Shown: positions 21,426 through 31,413 of the stretch, in pieces | How the letters are laid out: every line of letters starts with the position of its first letter | Position numbering within the stretch: the first letter of the stretch is position 1 | DNA from: Heracleum sosnowskyi | Lineage: Eukaryota; Streptophyta; Magnoliopsida; Apiales; Apiaceae | NCBI GenBank assembly: GCA_030848705.1 | Contig: CM061238.1 | Location: forward strand, 32,642,655-32,706,654 | DNA length: 64,000 nucleotides | Direction: 5' to 3' | Translations under genes and position numbers: made by a program | The notes under the pieces: generated by a model | Seen by the model: only the letters and a program-made list of their open reading frames with translations | What the model was told of the DNA's origin: nothing | Databases searched by the model: none

Positions 21426-24400
21426 ATGCCTACTCGTTATGGACTACTTTCTAATGCTATGGTACAAGGACCAACCCACCTTGTTCCTGACACAAGCATG
21501 CAACCTAAACAGTCTAAACAGTTAACAACCACCTCTACTGTCTCTCAAACGACTTTAGTTGTAAAATCAAAGAAATCAGCTAGAACTGATGTGTCTGGAA
21601 GGCAATCAGGTTCAAAGGATTTTTCCTCTACACCACTCACTAAAAAGAAGATACAAGGGGGTGTACAAGGGGTCCTGGTCAAGAAAGCTGATAAGGTTGT
21701 TAAGGATGTTCCTGTGAAAAGGAAGTTAAGGTTGATTGATGAAAGTGATTCAGAGGATGACTTACCTATATCCTCTGTGATGAATGTGAACAAGGAAGTT
21801 GTTGATACTGCTACTAAAGCTGTGGTACCTTCATCAAAACCACAAAAGACAAGGAAATTATCAAAGAGCAGGTATCATATTCCTTTGACAGTGCAAATGA
21901 AGGATACTGATATTCAGACATCAAATCCTGATGTTAGTATTCCTGATGCAGCAACAAAAGTTGTCTCTATATCAGACTCTCCAGCCTCTCCATCTCAGAT
22001 TCGAGGACATTCTTGGGAGAAGGTTTCTACAATTGCTTCCTTGGTTGGTCTTACACCTACATCAAAGAAAAAGAGGAATGCAGAAGAGTTAGTCTATCAG
22101 AGACAGAAGAAGCTGAAAGGATCAAGCCCACAAGAACCTGAATTTCAGAGTAATTCAGCAGCTACTGTTAATCCTGCCACACAAGAACCACTCAATCAAA
22201 GTTTGGGTGAAGGCTTAGCTAGTGGAATGGTCACACAAGAACCATTTTCTCAAAGGGAGAATGAAGACATCAACATTCCAGCTACACAAGAACCATCTTC
22301 TCAAAGTGAAGATGCAGGCAAAGCTACAGCTTCTGTTGAAAGATTGGTCGAGAACATTGTCAATGAGGGAAGCACACAAGAACCTTTAGCTCAAAGTGTT
22401 GAAGCAGCTTCTGAACCTCAAGCTCCACAAGAACCATTGGTAGCAAATACTGATGCACGCATATCAAATCCTGACGATGTTCATCCTGACGTTAGTGGTG
22501 CTCCTGATACTGAGCCTATTTTGATACAGCCACTTCGTTCAAGACCAATGGATCATCCTATCTCAGAATCACAAGATAAACTGAAAGGTACTCCTGATAC
22601 TGATGATGATAGTTCTGATGATGATAGTGATGATGATAATGAGAATCGAAAAGAGAAGGAACAGCTTGCTACAGCACTCAAAATTAGTCTTGGAACTAAT
22701 TTTGGTTCATCAAGTACATATATGGCTAGCAATGCTTTCACTGGGAAAGATCAGAGACAAGATTTTTCTACTCCTTCCTTTGATCCTGCAGAGGCATTTA
22801 GACAGAATGAATGGAACAATTCATGGCACCAATCTGATGAATCTATCAGTTTTTCTTCTGCTATTGAACATGCCTATAATGCAGTGAAGTCTATAGAGAA
22901 TCAAGACTTGAAGAATCATCTGAAGGCTACTACTCTGTTATCCAAAAGCCTGAAAAGTGAGATTGATTCTATCAAGGGTTCAACTGAAAAAGTGAGGACT
23001 GATATCTTTAATAATTTTACAAAGGTGCCTACTACTTTCCAACTAAGGGTAGTGGAATCCCAAGTGAAATCTGTTGTTTCAGAACAAACCTCAATCAATC
23101 AAAGAATTGATTCTCTGGATACTAAGGTAACTGAAATTCAAGCCTCTCTTTCCTTAATTTTGCAATTATTGTCAAATCCTGATGTCAAAAAGGGGGAGAA
23201 GGTTATTCAGACAAAATGTACACCTGATCTAGTATTAAGGAATAATGATGATGATACTGGAGATGATGGTGGTGACAATTTGAAACAAGGGGAAACCTCT
23301 GATACTGCGGTTTTGAAGTCTACAATCCAAACTTCTCAAAGTCAAACAACGCAGTCAACTCATGTTTCTGATTCTGGAGTTAAGACAGTAAGAACATTGG
23401 TGCAATCTCAGATCCTGACGGAAGATCAAATCATGACACCTGGTCATGGACACATTCTTGCTACAATTCCTGAAGGTGATGAAGATGTGATTATTGATAA
23501 TCCTGAAGATGCATCAAATTTATTCCAGAAGTTTTCTACAAAAGACGACAGAATTGTTACTCTATATCACACTGATAAAAGAGTTCAACAATTATATGCA
23601 AGAAAAGCACTCTCTACAGCAAGTGAAGAATATCCAGATCTCTCACATGAAGAATTCTTGAGACTACAAAGAGAGACAATGGAAAGCTATACTGCTCCTG
23701 CTAGAGGTAGAGGAAGCAGAGGTAGGAGAGGTGCTAGAAGAAGTAAAAGAGGTTCTTCAACTCAAATATTACCTAGACAGACAAGGTCTAGAGGGTTAAG
23801 AATTGAAGAAATTCCTGAACCTATTCAAACTCTAGTAGTTCCTGACAGATCTACTTTTGGTGATGATGGAATTGTTGAAGAAGAACCTAAATTGAGAAGA
23901 AAATCAAGAAAATCAACTCTCAGCAATACAAATCAAATTGAAGATTCTAATCCTGACAATATTCAAGATCCTGACGAATCTGAAATTCTGCAAGAGGTTG
24001 ATTTGATAATCTTATCTACTGTTGTTGATTGTCACAACAAAGAAGTAGATGAAGAAGAAGAAGCCAGAAGAAGAGATATTACAAAAAGAACATATGAAGA
24101 TTTCAATCTCTATCTACAAAGGCTTAAAGTTTCAAATGAAAGAAAATGGAGAAATTCAAGCAGACAAGAATCTTTACTTGAAAGAAGCTACGCTCATGAA
24201 AAGGAGAAATACAAGAAGTGGAAACATATTAGCACATTAAGTTGTGATACACCTATCAATTTTCAGTCTGGTGGAATTATTACAAGCGCTTCAAGTGTTG
24301 TTGATTTGTCTGATATGGCTAGATCAAAAACACTCTGGTTAAAGATGTTTTCGAGTCTGAAGCAATTGTCAAGTAATTCAAGAGGAGGTATTGGACACAG

Positions 24401-25052
24401 AGATGGTGAATATCTGAATATGTCATATGTTGATCCTTACTCCTTGACAGAAATTGGAGGTACTTTAACTTCTGAAAACCTGAACAATTTATTAGCTGTT
24501 GATATAGTTATAGATTGTCATGATGGTTTTGAAAAGAAAGAAAAGCTTCTGTACTTCATGAAAGATGGTAGTGTGAAGATTCTATCTATTCAAGATCTGC
24601 TGATGAAAACTACACAGGAACTGAAATATGTTCACTATCTGTTAAGATGGAAGAACCAAGTGTACAAAGAATGGAGTGACATGATTTTGTCAACTATAAG
24701 AAGAAGACTGGATGGAAACAGTAATTTCAATGGTAATTATACTCCCATGTACTTAAATCAAAGAGGTCAGGATGTGGAAATGCAAAGGGGTACTGCTGTT
24801 AAAGAAGTAAATTTTGGCATGACTCATCTTTCTCTCAATCCTGATGGGAAGGAAATTGCTTATCTTTTGCTTGAAGAGCACAGTCTACAGAGAAACTCCA
24901 TACAGAATCTCAGAGCAGCTATCTACCAGATTAATGAGGAAGATGAAGAACTCAGAAATCTTAAGGAAAGACTGATTCAAATTCTTGAAGAAAAAGAAGA
25001 AAGTTTATTATCCAACTTCTTGAAGATGAATCTGTTCTATCACAAAGCTTAA
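21426..25052 (+). CDS. Element B env-like ORF, 5'-truncated (1208 residues)
   Basis: The function is unknown; env-like is a positional name. The first in-frame ATG is 21426, but the frame is open from 21339. In the A copy the protein starts about 45 codons before the residue at 21426, so B has lost the original start. QEPxxQS repeats lie at about 249-336, an Asp-rich acidic stretch at about 391-407, a probable coiled coil at about 491-581, and an RG-rich patch (RGRGSRGRRGARR) at about 759-775. The last 450 residues are conserved with A. I see no signal peptide and no clear membrane helix; the acidic, RG-rich and coiled-coil mix suggests a nuclear or nucleic-acid-binding protein. Translation may need a spliced upstream exon. 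Confidence 0.8.
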   Translation: MPTRYGLLSNAMVQGPTHLVPDTSMQPKQSKQLTTTSTVSQTTLVVKSKKSARTDVSGRQSGSKDFSSTPLTKKKIQGGVQGVLVKKADKVVKDVPVKRKLRLIDESDSEDDLPISSVMNVNKEVVDTATKAVVPSSKPQKTRKLSKSRYHIPLTVQMKDTDIQTSNPDVSIPDAATKVVSISDSPASPSQIRGHSWEKVSTIASLVGLTPTSKKKRNAEELVYQRQKKLKGSSPQEPEFQSNSAATVNPATQEPLNQSLGEGLASGMVTQEPFSQRENEDINIPATQEPSSQSEDAGKATASVERLVENIVNEGSTQEPLAQSVEAASEPQAPQEPLVANTDARISNPDDVHPDVSGAPDTEPILIQPLRSRPMDHPISESQDKLKGTPDTDDDSSDDDSDDDNENRKEKEQLATALKISLGTNFGSSSTYMASNAFTGKDQRQDFSTPSFDPAEAFRQNEWNNSWHQSDESISFSSAIEHAYNAVKSIENQDLKNHLKATTLLSKSLKSEIDSIKGSTEKVRTDIFNNFTKVPTTFQLRVVESQVKSVVSEQTSINQRIDSLDTKVTEIQASLSLILQLLSNPDVKKGEKVIQTKCTPDLVLRNNDDDTGDDGGDNLKQGETSDTAVLKSTIQTSQSQTTQSTHVSDSGVKTVRTLVQSQILTEDQIMTPGHGHILATIPEGDEDVIIDNPEDASNLFQKFSTKDDRIVTLYHTDKRVQQLYARKALSTASEEYPDLSHEEFLRLQRETMESYTAPARGRGSRGRRGARRSKRGSSTQILPRQTRSRGLRIEEIPEPIQTLVVPDRSTFGDDGIVEEEPKLRRKSRKSTLSNTNQIEDSNPDNIQDPDESEILQEVDLIILSTVVDCHNKEVDEEEEARRRDITKRTYEDFNLYLQRLKVSNERKWRNSSRQESLLERSYAHEKEKYKKWKHISTLSCDTPINFQSGGIITSASSVVDLSDMARSKTLWLKMFSSLKQLSSNSRGGIGHRDGEYLNMSYVDPYSLTEIGGTLTSENLNNLLAVDIVIDCHDGFEKKEKLLYFMKDGSVKILSIQDLLMKTTQELKYVHYLLRWKNQVYKEWSDMILSTIRRRLDGNSNFNGNYTPMYLNQRGQDVEMQRGTAVKEVNFGMTHLSLNPDGKEIAYLLLEEHSLQRNSIQNLRAAIYQINEEDEELRNLKERLIQILEEKEESLLSNFLKMNLFYHKA

Positions 25053-25147
25053 ACAGATAAGTTGTTTCTGAAGATACTTGTACATTTTGATACATGTTTT
25101 TGACATCATTGAATATTTGGAATCTATACTTTATTTCACAAAGTATG

Positions 25148-25161
25148 AGATTGGGGGAGAT
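25148..25161 (+). other. Polypurine tract of element B
   Basis: GAGATTGGGGGAGAT-type tract directly before the 3' LTR. It is shared with A and D and is typical of Sireviruses. Confidence 0.88.
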
Positions 25162-25765
25162 TGTTAGATCAGAATTCAATGATCGTCAGAAGCTAGACTC
25201 AACTAATCAGGATTGCTGACGTCATCAGTATTGCATGGTCATCAGTATTTGATCAAGCGTCAGTATCTTATTGATCATCAGGATTCCTACTCAGACTATG
25301 ATCAGGTTTGATCATCAGGACTTGAAGCTGATCAGGATTCCTACTTCGAGTTATATTTGGAGTCTAGATAAACATGGAAGTTTGTTCCTGGTTTGTAGAA
25401 TGCAGCTATCGATTAAAGATATGTTTCTATCTTTGTTATGATTAGGACTTATCTTGTTATTGATAGAGAAGCTGTGTGCACTATATAAACACAGTTTTGG
25501 TTTCGATTTATGTAATATACATTCGAGAGAGAACATAATCGAAGAGAAGCTCTTAAGAACAGAATTTCTTGAGAGAGTTTTTGTAAGCTAGCAGCTCTTA
25601 AGAACATCAGAATTTCTTAAGAGAGTTTGTAACAGTTTTATATCAAAGTTAATAAAGCTGTTATTGTTATTGTTATTGATCTTTCATATTTGTGTTATAT
25701 AAAGTCGAGAATCTTATACAATTGTATTCAACCCCCCTTCTACAATTGTTATTTACTGGGCAACA
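25162..25765 (+). repeat. Element B 3' LTR
   Basis: 604 bp. I found no difference from the 5' LTR at 13737-14340. It ends ...GGGCAACA and is followed by the TSD copy ACCTG (25766-25770) and then by element A pol. Confidence 0.95.
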
Positions 25766-25770
25766 ACCTG

Positions 25771-27505
25771 CATCAGGATCTCCAATTATCAAATCAGGAA
25801 TATGGTCTTTTGTCCATTTCCTTGCTGGTGTTAAATTGTTTCTTGAAGTAGATGCTCCCCCTGGATTGGTGTTATCTTGATTTGAAGAATTTGCTTGACT
25901 TGAAGCTCTCCCTGAATTATTACTATCTCCTCCTGATGAGTTATCAGGATCATCACTTGAATCAGTATCTGAAGAATTCTGTCCTGATGATTGAGTTGAC
26001 TCTGTACTTGTAGTTGAATGATGTTGCTCCCCCTCAACATTAGCACTACTAGTTGTATCACTATTGTTTGCATCATCAGTATTAGCACCATCAGTATCTG
26101 GTGTGTGTCATCAGTATTTGGTGACCCATCAGGATCTGATGTATTGACAGGATCTGATTCACTTTCTTCAGGTTCCTTGGTAGCTTCATTTTCAAAAATC
26201 AATCTATCATGAGAGTCTTCAATGATTCTAGTTATCTTCTTATCATCAAAAGATACATGTATTGACTCCATGACAGTTCTTGTTCTCAAATTGAAAACTC
26301 TGAAGGCTCTTGATGTAGGATAACCAATGAAAATTCCCTCATCAGCCTTTGTTTCAAATTTCCCTAGCTGTTCAGGATGAGTTCTGAGAACAAAACACTT
26401 ACAGCCAAACACATGCAAATGCTTCAGACTTGGTTTCTTCTCCTTGAGTGACTGATAGGGAGTAACACCATGCCTGTTTATCAATGTGAGATTTTGTGTA
26501 TATCATGCTGTGTTGACTGCTTCTACCCAGAAATATGTAGGTAACTTAGCTTCTTCCAACATAGTTCTGCCAGCTTCAATAAGAGTTCTATTTTTCCTTT
26601 CTACTACTCCATTTTGCTGGGGTGTGCCAGGAGCAGAGAATTGTTGACTGATTCCTTTGTATTTACAGAACTCTTCCATCTTTGAATTCTTGAATTCAGT
26701 ACCATTATCACTTCTCAGTATCTTGACTTTGTACTTTGTGGATGTCTCAATCATTCTCACATGATCCAACAGAACTTCAGGAGTTTCATCTTTTCTGTGC
26801 AGAAAATACACCCAGGTGAATCTAGAATATTCATCAACAATTACAAGAGTGTACCTTTTCTTACTGATGGACATGATGTTGACTGGACCAAATAGATCAA
26901 GATGTAGCATGTGATATGGTTCTTCAATAGAGGATTCTGATTTACTCTGGAATGATGTCCTTCTTTGTTTTGCTTTCTGACATGCATCACAGAGTCCATC
27001 AGGTGTATACAAGACTTTAGGTAATCCTCTTACTAAATCTTTCTTAACCAATTCATTGATATTGCTGAAGTTGAGATGAGAAAGCTTCTTGTGCCAATTC
27101 CAACTTTCATCTACTGAAGCTTTACTGACCAGACATGTAGGGGAGTCATCAGTATTTGAGAGAATGTTGGCTTCATATATGTTACCATGCCTGTAGCCAG
27201 TCAGAGCTATCTTTCCTGTTGCTTTACTGACTACTTCACAATGTGTGGAATAGAAATTGACATGATAACCTCTGTCAGTGATTTGACTAATACTCAACAG
27301 ATTGTGTTTTAGTCCCTTCACTAGAGCTACTTTTTCAATGATAACATTTTCAATGATTATATTGCCATATCCCAATGTTGCCATCTCCATAAGACACAGT
27401 TGGGCCAGCTTTTTCCTCATATTCTGATAACAGGGCTTTGTTTCCAGTCATGTGCACAGAACATCCACTATCCATGACTAACACATTTTTCTTTTTACCC
27501 TGCAT
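25771..27505 (-). pseudogene. pol: Element A pol, protease and integrase part
   Basis: This is the 5' half of A pol, colinear with B 16719-18465. The protease start is intact (DSGC), but an 11-base deletion near 27375 shifts the frame just after it. Integrase is present with its zinc region, LDLFGPV, SDNGTEF and VVERKNRT. A TGC-to-TGA change gives a stop at 26501-26503. A two-base CA insertion near 26103 shifts the frame again in the Ser/Asp linker. The part ends where element B is inserted. Confidence 0.88.
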
Positions 27506-27520
27506 CAGAATTCCAAAACA

Positions 27521-29595
27521 CTAATTAGAATGTTTAGGAACCCACACTTGTTGGGTCCCTTTTTCATGCATTTTATTAACATTCACAGCAGAAGACTTTC
27601 TGACCTTAGAAGTCCTGACAGGATTTACTCCATCAGGATTTGCTTTGTCAGTATCAGTATTAACAAAAGCATGCTTCACTGTGACATTCTCAATTCTATC
27701 AGACATTGTACTCCTATCAAACTTAGGCAATGGATCATAAAAGTTATAGTACAAATCATGATACTCTTTACAAGTATAAATAGAATGCCATATACTACCA
27801 CAATGAAAATAGGAATTCTGTGGTTTATAAAATACTGATCTATTCCTAACACCAGACTTAGGAATTTCAGTAATCTTCTTCTTACTCTTCTTACAATCAA
27901 TAGCAAGATGATTAGAGTTACCACAGTTAAAACAACACTTTCTAGGTGCATTTGGGATATATTTATAACCATTTTCTTTATTGATCCCAACTTTACCATT
28001 CCTGTTTCTCTTAACAGTAGCTTCCTTTTTCTTATCTGTAACCTCACAGATTTTATCCTTAAGCTGTTTCTGAGACAATAGACCTACATTCTTAGTGACT
28101 TTATTCATGACAGGTTTAGACTTTATAATTTTAATTCCTTGAGTAGAAGTAGATCCCTTTTCAAAAGTAGAATTGGAATCCTTACCAAAAACAAAATTAA
28201 CAGGAGTAATCTTAGATTTTGTTGCGTCTAAAACATGTCTATAGGTCTTTGGACTGACTGTCTCATCAATGACAATTTTCTCTTTCAATTTATTGTCTTC
28301 ATCTGACTTATATCCTAGACACTCTTTCCAATTCTTAGAGGTATTAATCTCATGAAATTTCCTACCAGAGTCTGTCCAGGTTCTGATTTTCTCATTAGCA
28401 TAATCAAGTTCCTTTTCAAGAGAAGTACATTTAGATTTCATCTCTAAGTACATGTGTTTAGCATTATCACATTCTTTTTGTACTTCTTGCATACGAGAAA
28501 ATTCAGCTTCTAATATCTCATTCCTTTTTCTAAGGTCAGACATCTCAGATAAGATTCTAGTATTTTCAGCAGTTTGACTTCTAAAGCTAATATGTAATGA
28601 CTTTAAAAAACATCTTAACTCAGAAGCATTATTATTATCAAAATCAAAGATAGTATTTAGTACCTTATCATCAGGAGCAGCAGTTACATCAGCATTGGCC
28701 ATTAAAGCATAGTTGACTACCTCAGTATCAGATTCTGAGGAAGAGTCCATCCAATCCTTGCTTGATGTGATGAGTGCCTTCGTCTTGTTGCACTCAGAAG
28801 CAAAGTGACCCATACCATTACACTTGTAGCATCTAACCTTTGACTTGTCAAATTTGCTACCCTTGCTGTCCTTTTTGATATACTTGTCTTTGTCTGCATT
28901 GAAGGTCCTTTTATGAAAGTTGCCTTGTCTTCTATTCTTCCTGAACTTCATCCTTCTGAAGTTTCTGACAATCATAGCAACCATCTCCTCCATGTCTGAG
29001 TCAGAAGAATCATCATCAGTATTGGCATCAGTATTACCATTAGTATCTGATGAAGAGTCTTCACGATCTGACTCAACTATTCTTGTTTTCCTTTTAGAGA
29101 CCTCCATAGCTTTTCCTTTTGATTTAGCCTCTGCTTTCAAAGCAATTGATTTTGACTTGCTGCTTTTCTTGTTCTTTCTCTGTTGAACTTCAAGATCATG
29201 AGTTCTTAGCATTCCATAGACTTCATCAAGAGACACAGTGTTGAGATCATATTGATGTCTAATGATCGAGGTCTGAGTGTCCCATTCTTCAGGCAAAGCT
29301 CTTAGAAACTTAGTGTTTGAATCTTCAGTTTCATATTCCTTGTTAACTAAAGATAGACTGTTCAATAGTGTCAGAAATCTATCATATAGATCAGTCAGGC
29401 TCTCATCAGGTCTTGCATCGAATTGTTCATATTCTTGAATCAAAAGAGTCCTTCTGTTCTTCTTGACAGATGCAGATCCCTGGCATTGAGTTTCCAATGT
29501 ATCCCAGATTTCTTTTGAAGACTTGCATGCAATCACTCTGTTTGACATGACAGCATCAAGACTATTGTGCAAGATATTCTTTATCTTTGGTTCCC
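27521..29595 (-). pseudogene. gag: Element A gag, main part
   Basis: Open to the conserved TAG at 27521-27523. It is colinear with B gag from codon 81 onward and keeps the long coiled-coil region and the first two zinc knuckles; in the third the first Cys has become Tyr (SYFHCGS). The first 44 codons after residue 36 are missing: the reading stops at 29595, where foreign DNA begins, and the gene start lies 32.7 kb away at 62337-62444. The apparent ATG at 29599 is foreign sequence and not a true start. Confidence 0.85.
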
Positions 29596-29811
29596 GCATC
29601 GAGGAGATTTGAGACTTCTGTTCAGTTTATAAGGCAAAGTACAACTACCAATAAGCAGCAACAAAATCATGATATTTTGGGGGCCTGTGGTGGGCTTGTC
29701 GTTACCCAAGTTGGCTGCATTTGGGACAGTAGGCTTCGGCTTATTCGGACTCAGAATCGGGACTTGACCCGATTTTCGAAAAAGGCTCGGGATTTGACCC
29801 GGGTTGTCACA

Positions 29812-30023
29812 CAGTCGGTACGGTACTCGTATTTTGGTATTTGCACTTTAGTTCTTTTGTTTTTACAACTTAACCTTAATTTATTAAAAACAACGATTTT
29901 GATCAAAATATAATGTAGTCGGTTGGTTAGAATGATACTCATATTTTGATATTTGCACTTTAATCCATTTACTTTTGCAACTTGACCTTGATTTATTAAA
30001 AATAACAATTTTAATTAAAAAAT
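29812..30023 (+). repeat. Imperfect tandem duplication, about 105-112 bp
   Basis: Two diverged copies start at AGTCGGT (29812 and about 29917). They share ACTC(G/A)TATTTTG(G/A)TATTTGCACTTTA, an ACAACTTAACCTT-like part and TTTATTAAAAA. The copies are about 80% similar by eye. No coding potential is visible. Confidence 0.65.
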
Positions 30024-30990
30024 ATTTTTTAAATACTGTTAAACACAAAATTCTTGAAACACAATTTAATCACGCTGAAACATAAACACATACGTCAATT
30101 CAACATCGAGTTCAACAATCACATAAAACTATTTGAATTTAAGTTCATTTTCGTTAAAAAAGTATAAATATAAAATAAATTATTAAAATACATATAAGAT
30201 AACAAATTTAAAAGTCATCTTTGCATTGCACCGGCCCTATGCTTGTATACATAAGAAGAATATTCATAAATATCATGGATACATTTTATCGATATGTGCT
30301 ATATAATAATGCTTATTGTAGAGATAGACATTCACCCCTTCCCGTCCAACCCCAATCCATTCTCTGCCCCGTTTCGGGCGGAGAATTGAGAACTTTTCTG
30401 GCAATCGGGAAAAAATAAGTAAACATTTCGGGGATCGGGATGGGGTCAAGGATTAGTGTCTCCCTGCCACGCTTCCCGGTCCCCAATTTCTATATTTAAC
30501 AAAAATATTATATATTTTCATGTATATTAAATAAATTATTGTGAATAAATATGATTTGTATATATTCTTATAGTTTAAACTTTTAATCCATTTTTCTACA
30601 ATTAAATTACAATAATATTTATTTTACCTCTTATTTTAAATAAATATTAATTTGAATTATTATTTAAAATATTAAATTAAATTTAAAATATAAATTATAT
30701 ATCATGATTTATCAAACTAATTTTATTATAAAATTTTAAAGAGATTTTATAGAAATTAATAAGTATGATTTAATAATTTAAATATATTGTATAGTACAAG
30801 AAAAGTTAGACCCTTAAGGTTTGGCTCAGCATGTTCTATTCGATACGGGTAGGAGAAGAACCCGACCCGGTATTATTAAAAAAATAGAGGAAGCAGAACC
30901 AAGTCAAGATGATACGGATCAACCCCTTCTTGCGCCAAAGATCTTACCATTTCTGAAGGAACTGGAGTTCCATCTCTTTTCCATTTCCAT

Positions 30991-31413
30991 TCAAGAATTC
31001 AGCCATGCACTTATTAGGAGTTTATCTTCAACCCACTTCCACTGACCGGTATTTTCTCGTATATCTTCGCTTTCTTCACAATCATCATTAAGATCAATAA
31101 TATTTTCGTGGCCAAAGGCCGGCACTTGTGTTTCCGGAGAATTTTGGATATTAATTGGTGTTTGTTGAGTTTCAAATTGTGAATTTGAAAATGGAGGAAA
31201 TGGAAAGTGATAGGGTGAATTTTGAGGATATGAAAATGGAAATTGAGAATTCTGAGAATGTGAAAATTGGTATGGAGAATTCAAATTTTGAGAATTAAAG
31301 TTTAAATTTTGTGGGTTTGGAGAATAGGAATTTGGATATGGATATGGAAATTGATGGTATCTGTTTTGAGATTTTGAATTTTGATTTGAAGATGGGGGAT
31401 TATTTGGATTCAT
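30991..31413 (-). pseudogene. Fragment resembling ORF1 of a PIF/Harbinger transposon
   Basis: A 140-residue ORF starts at ATG 31413 with an N-terminal half of Asn/Gln/Pro/Phe/Tyr repeats (SPxxxNFNSQN and the like). It ends with an acidic IDLNDD stretch and WKWVEDKLLISAWLNS, then stops. A disordered N-terminus followed by W-x-W-x-E-D-x-x-L-I-x-x-W-L-N is the start of the Myb/SANT-like domain of plant PIF/Harbinger ORF1 proteins. The rest of that domain is missing. Upstream on the same strand, TTTATAAATACC (near 31470) resembles a TATA box. It is a truncated relic; a host gene fragment of the same superfamily is an alternative. Confidence 0.45.

Larger units (their letters stand above)
13737..25765 (+). 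mobile_element. Element B: young Sirevirus with open gag, pol and env-like ORFs
   Basis: 12,029 bp. Its two 604-bp LTRs read as identical, and it has a 5-bp TSD, a PBS at 14343, a PPT at 25148-25161, gag, UAG, pol, a spacer with an antisense gene and an env-like ORF. Identical LTRs mean a very recent insertion. It sits in the pol gene of element A, a member of the same family, in opposite orientation. gag and pol look intact. The env-like ORF is long and open but has lost its first about 27 codons and the original ATG. Confidence 0.95.

Noticed and set aside
29597..29599. ATG as start of the A gag part
   Set aside because: This ATG is made by foreign sequence at the border; comparison with B shows that it is an internal position of gag.
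30335..30480. GC-rich patch with CCCCG motifs as a possible regulatory island
   Set aside because: The words CCCCGTTTCGGGCGG and CGGGGATCGGGATGGGG are of a kind common in plant repeat ends. There is no adjacent gene, so no function can be argued.
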